Shown: positions 15,831-23,692 of the stretch, one piece after another
Position numbering within the stretch: the first letter of the stretch is position 1
How the letters are laid out: every line of letters begins with the position of its first letter
NCBI RefSeq assembly: GCF_004340975.1
Contig: NZ_SLXA01000019.1
Span: 1 to 34,711 of the forward strand
DNA from: Frisingicoccus caecimuris
Lineage (GTDB): Bacteria; Bacillota; Clostridia; Lachnospirales; Lachnospiraceae
DNA: 34,711 bases
Direction: 5' to 3'
Translations under genes and position numbers: made by a program
Notes under the pieces: generated by a model
The model's database searches: none
What the model was told of the DNA's origin: nothing
The model's input: the letters and a program-made list of their open reading frames with translations, nothing else

Positions 15831-17207
15831 TTATGCCCTACTCGCTGATTCTTGAATATTTCCATCGATAAGTATATATTTTACTTTTTTCCTATCCTCT
15901 GTTTTCAATGAATTATAGTAATCTTGAAAAGAATCTAAGCGTTTCCTATGCCCATTATCAATAACTAGATATATCGCTTTTTCTGTATTTTCTTGTGCCA
16001 TATAAAGTGGCAACTGCTTTTTTAATCCATGCATAAGTTGTGGATTAGATGTAAGCTTAATCTCTACCAGTATTTTCTGAGCCGCACCTATTGACAATTT
16101 AAAATCAACAGGACCATGTCCATTATGCACTTCCCTTGATAAATCGATGTTATTAGCCGAACAATAGGCATCTGCAATTCCATAAAACAAAAGTTGTGCA
16201 GCTGTTTCATGTTTGGGTTTATTTTCATCATATAATAAGCGCCATAACCCATTATCTTCTATCAATTTTTTGAATTTCTGACAGATTCTTTCCACAACCG
16301 TTCCCATTTCCTCTATACTATGCGGTTGAGTTAACTCAAGTGGATAGTCATTTACCTTATCTTTTGAAATTCGATACCATATTATTTCTCCAGCAGGATC
16401 ATTATCAAAATCATATTCTGTTGCCACAATTTTCTTGTAACTGGAAATCATCTCATTTCTATAATCAATTTTTACTTTCAGAAGATGATCTATTTCTTCT
16501 TTGGTTAATTTTTTTCTTTCTCCCAAATCAAAATACTGATTGATTTCATTTCTTACCCTTTCATTTTCAGAACAAGCAAAGTCAATATCGTCAAAGCACT
16601 CTGTTATTGGTAACGGGGAAAGTATTTGTTTTGGCAATAGTAGTATGCTTGTTTGGTTATAGGGATTTTCACACAATCCATTTTCATCTTGCGGCACACT
16701 TAATTCATTGTTTATTCTGATATTATATTCCACAATCTGTTTTCTTAAAATATAAGTCAATAAATCACTTACTCTGTCACATCCTACTTTTTCCTGAAAA
16801 ACATTTAGCAATTCAAAAATGACCGGATCAACTTCTCCTGATTTTTGCAATTCTTTAATAGTTTCCAAAATATTTTTTCGCAGTTCTTTACCAATAGCAT
16901 TTCCACTAGTTCCTTGATTGGAATACCCTAAACATGTCCCTTTAATTTCTTTAAAGGTAAGTAATCTATCAGCTTTTTTCCAATACATATCTCCTAATGA
17001 TTTGGAATGCTTTAACAAGACAATGATATTAGAAAAATATTCTTCCGTAAGTTCAGAAGCCTTTGTAAATTCTGGCAGTGTACAAATTCTTAATAATGCA
17101 GGATCAATAAAGTAGTTTGAATCCACATCTAAAATAATATCTAATGCTCCTGTATTTTCAAATACTTCCTTATCTACTTTAAATTCATCAGTAAATGATT
17201 TCGGCAT
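15831..17207 (-). CDS. Uncharacterised 458-aa protein with PD-(D/E)XK-like C-terminus, candidate defence gene
   Basis: I do not recognise a named family. The N-terminal part has LDIILDVDSNYFIDPALL, a pattern met in several restriction-like proteins. Residues about 80-110 carry a conserved-looking FKEIKGTCLGYSNQGTSGNAIG. Near residue 365 comes GHGPVDFKLSIG, then ILVEIKLTSN about 15 residues later: an Asp, then Glu-x-Lys, in a beta-strand setting, as in PD-(D/E)XK nucleases. A QLPLYM helix follows, also typical of that fold. No helicase or membrane segment. It is AT-rich, sits between the type III toxin system and yjdF in the cargo zone, and ends in its own hairpin. Nuclease activity and a defence role are inferred. 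Confidence 0.6.
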   Translation of the reverse strand: MPKSFTDEFKVDKEVFENTGALDIILDVDSNYFIDPALLRICTLPEFTKASELTEEYFSNIIVLLKHSKSLGDMYWKKADRLLTFKEIKGTCLGYSNQGTSGNAIGKELRKNILETIKELQKSGEVDPVIFELLNVFQEKVGCDRVSDLLTYILRKQIVEYNIRINNELSVPQDENGLCENPYNQTSILLLPKQILSPLPITECFDDIDFACSENERVRNEINQYFDLGERKKLTKEEIDHLLKVKIDYRNEMISSYKKIVATEYDFDNDPAGEIIWYRISKDKVNDYPLELTQPHSIEEMGTVVERICQKFKKLIEDNGLWRLLYDENKPKHETAAQLLFYGIADAYCSANNIDLSREVHNGHGPVDFKLSIGAAQKILVEIKLTSNPQLMHGLKKQLPLYMAQENTEKAIYLVIDNGHRKRLDSFQDYYNSLKTEDRKKVKYILIDGNIQESASRA

Positions 17208-17223
17208 TTAATAATCCCCCAAC

Positions 17224-17254
17224 GCATAAGGGCAGGCTTTACCTGCCCCTATGC
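17224..17254. repeat. Long inverted repeat at the yjdF stop
   Basis: GCATAAGGGCAGG pairs with CCTGCCCCTATGC around a 5-base loop. It overlaps the last codons of yjdF. There is no T tract on the minus strand, so termination is uncertain; the hairpin separates yjdF from the next gene. Confidence 0.6.
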
Positions 17255-17655
17255 TTCTCTTTCCTTTTCTGCTGTTTCAGTTCAAACTGTCTCTGTTTCT
17301 CTGCTTCCCGCTGTTCCCGGCTCACAGTCTTGCGTTCAGTTTTGAACTGCTCCTGCTGTAATTTCAAAGCCTGTTGCGACTTCGTGCCTATCCCGGTATT
17401 CTGTACCTGTTTTCGCACTTCTCTCTGTACTCGTTTCGGATTGCGACCAGCTTCTTTTACGTCAGTTGCCACAGCCGGACCAAATTTCAGTCGATAGTAA
17501 TTTTTCAGAACAAAATCGTATATCTCATAATCTTTCGGCTCCGCCCCAAACGTAACCTTACATACAGATAGCTTTCCCTCCGATATGCGTTCAAACACGC
17601 CTATCCAGAATGGTTCCTCAAAAAATACTGTCAATCTGCCCGATACTTTGTCCAT
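17239..17655 (-). CDS. yjdF: YjdF family protein (DUF2992)
   Basis: A 138-residue protein with the family layout: an N-terminal beta-rich domain (LTVFFEEPFWIGVFERISEGKLSVCKVTFGAEPKDYEIYDFVL, in pieces), NPKRVQREVRKQVQNTGIGTKSQQALKLQ, and a long basic helical tail ending KQQKRKEKHRG. Its biochemical role is unknown; in many Firmicutes its expression is switched on by azaaromatic compounds through a riboswitch, which suggests protection from toxic aromatics. The leader here matches such a riboswitch. Start supported by AAGGAGG. An odd passenger on a mobilizable element. Confidence 0.88.
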   Translation of the reverse strand: MDKVSGRLTVFFEEPFWIGVFERISEGKLSVCKVTFGAEPKDYEIYDFVLKNYYRLKFGPAVATDVKEAGRNPKRVQREVRKQVQNTGIGTKSQQALKLQQEQFKTERKTVSREQREAEKQRQFELKQQKRKEKHRGR

Positions 17656-17675
17656 GACAATTCCTCCTTAAAAAT

Positions 17676-17775
17676 TGTACTGAACAAAGAATGGACGACC
17701 CAAGGAGGGAGGGCTACTTACACCAAAGCGGTGCGGTCGGACTACCTACCGGCTCTATAAGAGATATTATCCCTT
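17676..17775 (-). promoter_or_regulatory. yjdF (azaaromatic-sensing) riboswitch
   Basis: The leader RNA contains the blocks GAGCCGGUAGGUAGUCCGAC, AAGUAGCCCUCCCUCC and GGGUCGUCCAUUC in order. A CACC/GGUG hairpin lies between the first two, and CGACC can pair with GGUCG of the last. It lies directly upstream of yjdF. The assignment rests on this gene linkage and on my recollection of the motif, not on a covariance search. The ribosome site (AAGGAGG) lies just downstream of the folded part. Confidence 0.75.
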
Positions 17776-17871
17776 ACGTTGTGTTTTTATCTCTGCACTC
17801 TGATTTTAGCATATTATCAGCAATTTTTCCACAAGAAATAAGGGACACAGCCGCCGCCATACCCCAAATTC

Positions 17872-18186
17872 CTATCGTTCCAATGCCCTCTCAATTTTCT
17901 GCTTCTGCCCTTTCAAATCGTTCTGCTTTTCATACAAGCTATCTCGTTCTTTACAGAGTGATTTCATGCGTTCCAACTGCGTCCGCACTCCCTCCCGGCA
18001 ATGCGGCTCTATCCGCTTATATTCTCCGGTCAGACTGCGTATCTCATTATTATTTGATTTTATCTGTTCCGACACACATATCCAGTCAATCAGATTGCGT
18101 ACTTCCATATCCGTATCATACAAATCCGTTTCCGAAAGAATTTTCGCACACAGCCGAACCATGACTTTTTTCTCCATATCTGCCAC
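17872..18186 (-). CDS. Small coiled-coil protein after the relaxase
   Basis: A 104-residue, mostly helical protein (VRNLIDWICVSEQIKSN early, then charged heptad-like helices to ERALER). Starts at GTG with GGGGGATTG upstream, 14 bases after the relaxase stop, so it is probably in the mobilization operon. I know no function; an accessory role in mobilization is possible. The stretch to the left (17776-17871) shows no gene. Confidence 0.6.
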   Translation of the reverse strand: MADMEKKVMVRLCAKILSETDLYDTDMEVRNLIDWICVSEQIKSNNNEIRSLTGEYKRIEPHCREGVRTQLERMKSLCKERDSLYEKQNDLKGQKQKIERALER

Positions 18187-18199
18187 TGTATCAATCCCC

Positions 18200-19570
18200 C
18201 TATCTGCTCATTTCAAATGCACGTTTTGGACGCTTTTTTGCCTGTTCCGCCCGTTCCAGAGCCTTAGACCGCTCAACTATCGACTGCACCTGTTCTCTGC
18301 CAAAATAACGCTCTAAACGCCCCAAATCCGCCGCTTTCTCCTGCAATCGGTCAATAGTGTCTCTCTGCTCCATGACCTTATCTGTCAAGCGGCTGATCTG
18401 CTGTTCCTGCCGGGTAACTTTATCTTTCAGTTTCTTCCCCTGTTCCGCAAGCTGGACGCATTTAATCGTCAATGCTTTTATCGTCTCTTTCAATTTCTCC
18501 ACAAGTGGAGAGGCTTTTTTATCCTTATAAGCCTTTGCAGACATCAACGCCGCTGGTTCCGGCAACTGCCACTTCTCGTCCTCGTCATAGGCGTGTATAT
18601 TCCGTTCCATAACCGCCTTTGACTGAACCATTTTCTCAATCTCCTGTTGCAATTTCTTCTGTTGCTTCTCCAATTTCTCATTATCAGACAGCAGCTTTTC
18701 CTTGTCCTCTGCCAGCGTTGCCGCCTGCTCCTTCAGCAAATTACTTGTTTCCGAAAGTTCCGATACTTCCTGCCGGATTGTTTCGCCCTCCTGTCGTATC
18801 TGCTCTGTTTCCTGCTCTGCTTTCCTCTGCTGAATCTGAATATCTGATAATCGTTCTTTTCTGTCAGAAATAGATTGCTCCAGTTCCGCAACTTCCTTTG
18901 CCCGTTCCTTTTTTTCAAAATCCAGAACGGATAAATGCTTCTCATGCGTGCCTTTCTTCTCCCATTCAATCCCATGTTCCAGCATGACAGCGGCGAGTTG
19001 TTCTTTCTCATAAGCCACCCACTGATTTAATTCCGTTTCCCGTCTTGTGCCGCCTTTAAATCCAAGAGCCGCTAACGCCTGTTTCAAAGATACTCTTGTA
19101 TCAAGCCCCCGTTTGCTTCCTGTCGTATACGGTACAAAATCTATATGAAGATGTGGGGAAGCTTCGTCCATGTGGAGGTAGGCGCTGAATACCCTTAACG
19201 TAGGATTTCTCTGCTGGAAGTCCTGCATATATTTATCTAGCACCTTTGCCGCAAGCTGTCCGTTCTCTGTCTTTGCCCCCATGTTGTCCTTATCCCCAAT
19301 TTGCAAAATAATTTCATGGAATGGCTTCTCCTGCTTGCCGGAACGGATTTTCTCATAATAATCATCAACCCGGCGATCATTTCTGGTCTGCTTCTCATTG
19401 TATCGGACGAGTGCTTCATCAAACAATTCGTGATATACGTCCTTAACATTTTCATTGCAATATTCCACGTTTAGACAGCTTCGCTCTGGGTCAGTATTCT
19501 TTGCATGGAATTTTCTGCTGTTATGGTTGACAGAGCCTTTTCCTGTCATAAAGCTGATCGTTCGCTTCAC
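18200..19570 (-). CDS. MobV-family (Pre/Mob) relaxase
   Basis: A 456-residue mobilization protein. The N-terminal relaxase domain starts ISFMTGKGSVNHNSRKFHAKN, contains EIILQIGDKDNMG, and has the metal-binding HMDEASPHLHIDF motif (the HxDExxPHxH of MobV). About residues 200-400 form a long coiled coil, then a basic tail. It should nick the element at oriT and lead one strand into a recipient, using the conjugation machinery of another element. The start is GTG with AGGA upstream; an internal ATG seven codons on is a less likely start. Upstream lies an inverted-repeat-rich gap that may hold oriT. Confidence 0.9.
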   Translation of the reverse strand: MKRTISFMTGKGSVNHNSRKFHAKNTDPERSCLNVEYCNENVKDVYHELFDEALVRYNEKQTRNDRRVDDYYEKIRSGKQEKPFHEIILQIGDKDNMGAKTENGQLAAKVLDKYMQDFQQRNPTLRVFSAYLHMDEASPHLHIDFVPYTTGSKRGLDTRVSLKQALAALGFKGGTRRETELNQWVAYEKEQLAAVMLEHGIEWEKKGTHEKHLSVLDFEKKERAKEVAELEQSISDRKERLSDIQIQQRKAEQETEQIRQEGETIRQEVSELSETSNLLKEQAATLAEDKEKLLSDNEKLEKQQKKLQQEIEKMVQSKAVMERNIHAYDEDEKWQLPEPAALMSAKAYKDKKASPLVEKLKETIKALTIKCVQLAEQGKKLKDKVTRQEQQISRLTDKVMEQRDTIDRLQEKAADLGRLERYFGREQVQSIVERSKALERAEQAKKRPKRAFEMSR

Positions 19571-19599
19571 TCAAAATCCTTTCTCCCTGTCCGGGTAAT

Positions 19600-19717
19600 C
19601 AGCCCCGGATACGGCGCATAGGCTTTGTTACTTTCGCCGAAAGTAACGCAAAAGCACTTTTGACAGGCTCCGCTCTATCAAAAGCTGCCTTTGCGCTCTG
19701 CCGAGAGCTTTTCCGTC
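19600..19717. other. Candidate oriT region upstream of the relaxase
   Basis: This non-coding gap carries a perfect 9-bp hairpin with 3-nt loop (19627-19635 with 19639-19647) and AAAAGCT/AGCTTTT arms around 19680-19712. Relaxase genes of this class usually have oriT just upstream. No exact match to the pMV158 nick site was seen here. An open frame across it on the minus strand (19599-19823) looks incidental, as it overlaps the better-supported gene at 19718. Confidence 0.35.
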
Positions 19718-19957
19718 CTACGGACGGGGAGGCTGTTCCCGCCGCTTTGCTTCCGCCGCCATAGCTTTTCGGATAGCCGAAAGTACGTTTCCCACCGTAC
19801 ATTCCTCCCATCCGCACAGCCATACCAACGTCCGCATTTCTGCCGCAGTCAGTTCCACATCTCCGAATATTTCATTGAGTGCGGCAATCCTCCGGGCTTC
19901 GTTCTCGTAAAAATATTTGTTCACGTTTCTTGTTCCCCATTCCGGCTGTCGTATCAT
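19718..19957 (-). CDS. Small conserved element protein
   Basis: A 79-residue protein (MIRQPEWGTRNVNKYFYENEA at the start, ELTAAEMRTLVWLCGWEECTVGNVLSAIRKA later). AAGGAGGG sits upstream of the chosen ATG; an earlier in-frame ATG at 20032 lacks one. The second half looks like a short helical DNA-binding unit. Placed between the RepA-like ATPase and the relaxase, it belongs to the replication/mobilization block. Family not recognised. Confidence 0.65.
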   Translation of the reverse strand: MIRQPEWGTRNVNKYFYENEARRIAALNEIFGDVELTAAEMRTLVWLCGWEECTVGNVLSAIRKAMAAEAKRREQPPRP

Positions 19958-20065
19958 ATCCGCCCTCCTTTTCAAGACCGCAACAACGCAAGGTCTATAT
20001 CTTTTGCAACCTTGCAGACACCAAGTCCGCAAATTCTATATACTCTGCATTGTTGCGCTGTTGCC

Positions 20066-21046
20066 TTATTCCGATTTGATTTTATCCAATTCCCAATACC
20101 ACGAATTGTTTATCCGCTTTGCTTTGATACCCAATTCCTTTTTTGCATTTTCAAGCGTCCGTCTGGATATGCCCTGTTCCTCCGCCAGATTGAAAATCTC
20201 ATTGCTCTGCATGGCATTGTTTGTTTCCGCTATCTCTCGGAGCAGACGCTTCGCCTGTTCCAGCTTATTCGCTTTCGGAGCGATACCGCCCAGCACTTCA
20301 TCAGCGGTAATCTCATAATCTCCGAGCCAGCGAAAACCGTCCTCTGATAATTCAAAGGCTTTCGGGTGTCCAAACGCCGCCAGATTGTTTTTTATCTGGA
20401 CTACCGCCCTTATATTTGCTTCGCCCTCCACTCTGCCGACCAGCATGACGCTTCTTGCCACCGCAAAGAAATCGATGGAACCCATGCCCCGGTATGCCGC
20501 TTTATTTCCAGCCGCTTTATTCATGTGCCCTACAAGTACAATGGCACATTGATATTTCTCCGCCAGAGCCGCCAGCTTCTTTGTCATATCCCTTGCTTCG
20601 TTTGCCCGGTTCATATCCATACCGCCGCCGAGATACGCCTGTATTGGATCTAAAATCAGCAGCTTTGCCTTTGTCCTTATGACTGCTTCTTCCAGACGCT
20701 CATCTATCATGGAAAGTGATTTTATACTCTCATCAATAACGGAAATATTTTCGCAGTTCGCTCCTGCCGCTTCCAGCCGGGGCTTCACCGTATCAGCAAG
20801 CCCGTCCTCCGCACTCTGATAAATCACCGCCAACGGCTCCGTCAGTTTCATTTCACTATCTATGCCTTCGCCTTTTGACAGCTTCGCCGCTATATTCAGT
20901 ACAAGCGTTGTCTTGCCGTCTCCCGGATCACCCTGCACAATCGTCAGTTTCCCATAAGGGATAAATGGATACCACAACCATGCCACCTCCTGCGACTGTA
21001 TCTCCGACATTTTAATCATCTGTAATTCTGTTCTGGTTCCCTCCAT
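20066..21046 (-). CDS. RepA-like hexameric helicase/ATPase (AAA_25)
   Basis: A 326-residue RecA-fold ATPase like plasmid RSF1010 RepA. Walker A is GDPGDGKTT (about residues 39-47), Walker B is LLILDPIQAYL (about 133-143), and a sensor region has VLVGHMNKAAGNKAAYRGMGSIDF. The C-terminal part holds a small winged-helix (EIFNLAEEQGISRRTLENAKKELGIKA). The start is at 21046, where GGAGG lies 5 bases upstream, inside a longer frame beginning at 21058. It probably helps unwind or copy the excised element. Next gene upstream is mobC-like, with a small RNA candidate between. Confidence 0.85.
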   Translation of the reverse strand: MEGTRTELQMIKMSEIQSQEVAWLWYPFIPYGKLTIVQGDPGDGKTTLVLNIAAKLSKGEGIDSEMKLTEPLAVIYQSAEDGLADTVKPRLEAAGANCENISVIDESIKSLSMIDERLEEAVIRTKAKLLILDPIQAYLGGGMDMNRANEARDMTKKLAALAEKYQCAIVLVGHMNKAAGNKAAYRGMGSIDFFAVARSVMLVGRVEGEANIRAVVQIKNNLAAFGHPKAFELSEDGFRWLGDYEITADEVLGGIAPKANKLEQAKRLLREIAETNNAMQSNEIFNLAEEQGISRRTLENAKKELGIKAKRINNSWYWELDKIKSE

Positions 21047-21073
21047 AAAGTCCTCCATTTCTAAAAAATTCCG

Positions 21074-21102
21074 TTGTCACTGGAAGAAACCTCTGCTATA
21101 CT
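21074..21102 (+). promoter_or_regulatory. Plus-strand promoter in the repA-mobC gap
   Basis: TTGTCA (21074-21079) and TATACT (21097-21102) separated by exactly 17 bases, pointing against all neighbouring genes. The segment CTCTGCTATACTTGAA also resembles MobV nick regions, so an oriT role is an alternative. Confidence 0.55.
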
Positions 21103-21108
21103 TGAATT

Positions 21109-21177
21109 GTGATTGTTGATAACAGGGGTTTTCCAGTTATCACAGCCCTAACAGTTGCCGCTGTCGGGGCTTTTTTC
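21109..21177 (+). ncRNA. Candidate small antisense/counter-transcribed RNA
   Basis: Starts about 7 nt after the -10 box. It can form a hairpin (TGATAAC at 21117-21123 with GTTATCA at 21136-21142), and then a strong terminator (21145-21154 with 21161-21170, one mismatch) followed by six T. The 3' end lies over the last codons of mobC on the other strand. Promoter, structure and terminator in about 100 bases fit a small RNA, perhaps controlling mobC or repA message in the manner of plasmid copy-control RNAs. Confidence 0.5.
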
Positions 21178-21525
21178 TTCGCCTTGCCACAGATACTTTG
21201 CACCGTCCAGCATCCAGAGAATTGCTTTCAGCATATCCAGACAGTCATTCCTCATGTCCTGCAATCCCTCCGCAGATAATGTGGCTTCTGCCTGTTCAAA
21301 CTGTTCTGTCACTTCCCGGATATTGGTCTGCATGATTTTCAATTCCTCCACCAACTGATAAATCAGCTCTTTCCTGCCGACCACGCACACCCGGTTATAA
21401 ATGCAGGAGCGGACAAAATAATCCTTTTTTGACATTCCGCTTGCTAAAATCTTTGCTTCGATTTCTTCCCTCTCTCTGGGCGAAATTCGGAAGCTGATTG
21501 TCGGATATTTGTGTGTGCCGCTCAT
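21148..21525 (-). CDS. MobC-like relaxosome accessory protein
   Basis: A 125-residue protein. The N-terminus is a ribbon-helix-helix (YPTISFRISPREREEIEAKILASGMSKKDYFVRSCI, in pieces), followed by helices (ELIYQLVEELKIMQTNIREVTEQFEQ), as in MobC/plasmid mobilization proteins. These bind near oriT and help the relaxase. ATG overlaps the integrase stop as ATGA with GGAGG upstream, so it was translated with the integrase. The frame ends inside the plus-strand terminator hairpin of the small RNA candidate. Confidence 0.8.
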   Translation of the reverse strand: MSGTHKYPTISFRISPREREEIEAKILASGMSKKDYFVRSCIYNRVCVVGRKELIYQLVEELKIMQTNIREVTEQFEQAEATLSAEGLQDMRNDCLDMLKAILWMLDGAKYLWQGEEKSPDSGNC

Positions 21526-22010
21526 TCTTCGTCCTCCCTGTTATTCTCCATTTCCAGCCTGTCCGCAAGCTCTCCCTGTTTATTTGGGTATAGATGTGAA
21601 TAGGTGTTCAATGTGGTTTCGATTTTTTCATGCCCCAAACGCTCCGCAATCGCAAGCGGTGTAAAGCCCATTTCCACGAGCAGAGAAGCGTGCGAGTGAC
21701 GAATATCGTGCAGACGTATTCTTTTTACCCCGGAAGCCTTGATACCTCTGATAATTTCATGCTCCATATAGGACTTCGTAAAACGGAACATTCTTTCATC
21801 TGCCATAATTCCGTATAAATGGGAGATATACTCTCGTAATTCTTCTGCAAGAAACGGCGGTATCGTCACAGTCCGTTTGCTCTTAGGCGTTTTCGGCGGC
21901 GTGATAATGTCTCTACCATTCAAACGCTGATAAGATTTGTTGATTGAGATTGTTCGCTTCTCCAAATCAATATCCTTATAAGTCAACGCCAGCAACTCTG
22001 CTTTTGTCAA
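21522..22010 (-). pseudogene. 5'-truncated tyrosine integrase (C-terminal catalytic part)
   Basis: Homology begins at AELLALTYKDIDLEK, just past the first catalytic Arg, and continues through HDIRHSHASLL, ERLGHEKIETTLNTYSHLYP with the catalytic Tyr, to the stop. The arm-binding and core-binding domains and the first Arg box are missing. The frame can be read a few codons further right (to 22043), but that part (QEKHIFFSLIL) is unrelated DNA. The break is probably the insertion point of the serine-recombinase element to the right. The missing half should lie beyond that element, outside this window. Confidence 0.88.
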
Positions 22011-22041
22011 TATAAGACTAAAAAAAATATGTTTTTCTTGC

Positions 22042-22072
22042 AAAAAGCACCGCCAGTTTTCCCTGGCGATGC
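22042..22072 (-). terminator. Terminator of the triple-recombinase operon
   Basis: CGCCAG (22051-22056) pairs with CTGGCG (22063-22068), extended by GCA/TGC, and on the minus strand TTTTTG follows. It lies 13 bases after the last recombinase stop. Confidence 0.8.
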
Positions 22073-22084
22073 TCCTGCAAATAA

Positions 22085-23692
22085 TTACTCATCTTTTTTC
22101 TCATTCACATCTATGACTTTACTCTTATCTCCCACAAAGAAAATATCATCCATTTTCCAGATGATCTCTATTCTTCCGCCGCCATAGACATACACTTTAT
22201 CAATAATCTTGTACAGCACGTTTTTATCAAAAGACTGTAATGCTGCAATATCATTCAGCTCTGCCTGTTTCGCTCCTGCTTCCTCAATCTTTTTCCGGGC
22301 TTCTTCAATTTCATTTTCAATCTCCGGAATACACTGATCAATTTCAGCAATGCGTTTTGTTGTTATCTCCAGCTCTGAGATATACTGGTCTTTCGTAAGA
22401 CTTCCCATTCTGTAATCAGAATATAATTTCATCTTTCTGGATGACAGACGCTTCTTTTCGCTCGCCAGAGTAGAGAGTTTTTCTTCCTGAATAGATGTTT
22501 CCAGCCACACTTTTTTCTTCTTTTCCAGATTTTCTGATATAAACCGAACCATGTTTCTGGCACAGGCTAAAACCGTTTCCTCCAATTCCACTTTGTCCAT
22601 CTTGCTGTTGGAACACTCTGGAAGTCCGGTCATGTGTGCTTGTGGACAGCGATACGATTTACCAGATCCTGTTAAGTCCAACCGTCTACCACATGATGGA
22701 CACATCAAAATTGCATGACTTTTTTTCTTTGGTTTGTATGGACGTTTTTCTTTTGAAAATGCCATCTCATTCGCCTTTGCAAATAATTCCTCTGACACGA
22801 TTGGTTCATGTGTTCCTTCTACAATAATCCAATCCTCTCTGTCATTTTTGGCAAGTTTGGTACTTCCAGTTACTGCAACTCTTTTTTTACTCCACACAGT
22901 TTTTCCCAGATAGACCTCATTTTTTAACATGTCTGAAATGGTTGTCTGCGACCATAGCTTTTTTTCTTTCTCTATGGCGCAAGTAATCTTGATACCTTTC
23001 TTCTTCATATACTCCCTGCAAGTCATTACGTTATGCTCATTAAGGTATCGTGCTATATGGGGCTTTTTCACTCCATCTGCAGCCATCGTAAACACAAGCC
23101 GTACAATCTCTGCTGCTTCTGGATCAACAATCAGATGATGTTTATCTTCTGGATCTTTGATATATCCGTATTTAGGGCGGGATGGCATATATTCACCATT
23201 CATTGCATGTGTAGCCATTGCTGAACGCACTTTTTTCGATAGATCCTTGCTGTACATTGCATTCAACATATTTTTTAACGCAATACTCATTCCTCCGGTC
23301 ACGCCAGAACAATTATCACTGTCAAATCCGTCGTTGACAGAAATAATCCTTACTCCCAATAGCGGCAGAACTTTCTCCAGATAATTTCCTACTTCCAGAT
23401 GATCTCTCCCGAATCTGGAAAAATCTTTAATCACAATAACGCTGATTCTTCCTGCTCTGGCATCTTCCATCATCCTCTGGAATCCAGGTCTGTTAAAATT
23501 CGTTCCGCTGTACCCGTCATCCACATATTCGATAACCGGTACATCCATGAACTCCTGCTGTTTGGCAATAAATTCTGAAATCAGTTTTCTCTGTGAGGTA
23601 ACGCTGATACTTTCCGCTTTTAATTTCCCGTCTACATTATTATCCTCCGAAGAAAGGCGGATATATTCAGCGATACATTGTTTTATCTGCAT
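22085..23692 (-). CDS. Large serine recombinase 3 (last of three)
   Basis: A 535-residue site-specific recombinase. The N-terminal resolvase domain has catalytic Ser in AEYIRLSSED, DDGYSGTNFNRPGF and IKDFSRFGRDHLE. The recombinase domain follows (PKYGYIKDPEDKHHLIVDPEAA), then a zinc ribbon (CPSCGRRL ... YRCPQ ... ECSN) and a coiled coil. All catalytic parts are present. Such enzymes integrate and excise large clostridial elements at short core sites. Its ATG overlaps the end of the previous recombinase by 10 bases. It is the gene nearest to the element edge, where att is expected. Confidence 0.93.
   Translation of the reverse strand: MQIKQCIAEYIRLSSEDNNVDGKLKAESISVTSQRKLISEFIAKQQEFMDVPVIEYVDDGYSGTNFNRPGFQRMMEDARAGRISVIVIKDFSRFGRDHLEVGNYLEKVLPLLGVRIISVNDGFDSDNCSGVTGGMSIALKNMLNAMYSKDLSKKVRSAMATHAMNGEYMPSRPKYGYIKDPEDKHHLIVDPEAAEIVRLVFTMAADGVKKPHIARYLNEHNVMTCREYMKKKGIKITCAIEKEKKLWSQTTISDMLKNEVYLGKTVWSKKRVAVTGSTKLAKNDREDWIIVEGTHEPIVSEELFAKANEMAFSKEKRPYKPKKKSHAILMCPSCGRRLDLTGSGKSYRCPQAHMTGLPECSNSKMDKVELEETVLACARNMVRFISENLEKKKKVWLETSIQEEKLSTLASEKKRLSSRKMKLYSDYRMGSLTKDQYISELEITTKRIAEIDQCIPEIENEIEEARKKIEEAGAKQAELNDIAALQSFDKNVLYKIIDKVYVYGGGRIEIIWKMDDIFFVGDKSKVIDVNEKKDE

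Noticed and set aside
19599-19823. 74-codon minus-strand frame rich in Gly and Lys
   Set aside because: Overlaps the better-supported gene at 19718-19957 and covers the inverted-repeat gap; no convincing ribosome site.
12074-22010. The two integrase fragments as halves of one gene split by an insertion
   Set aside because: They overlap by about 115 residues and differ throughout that overlap.
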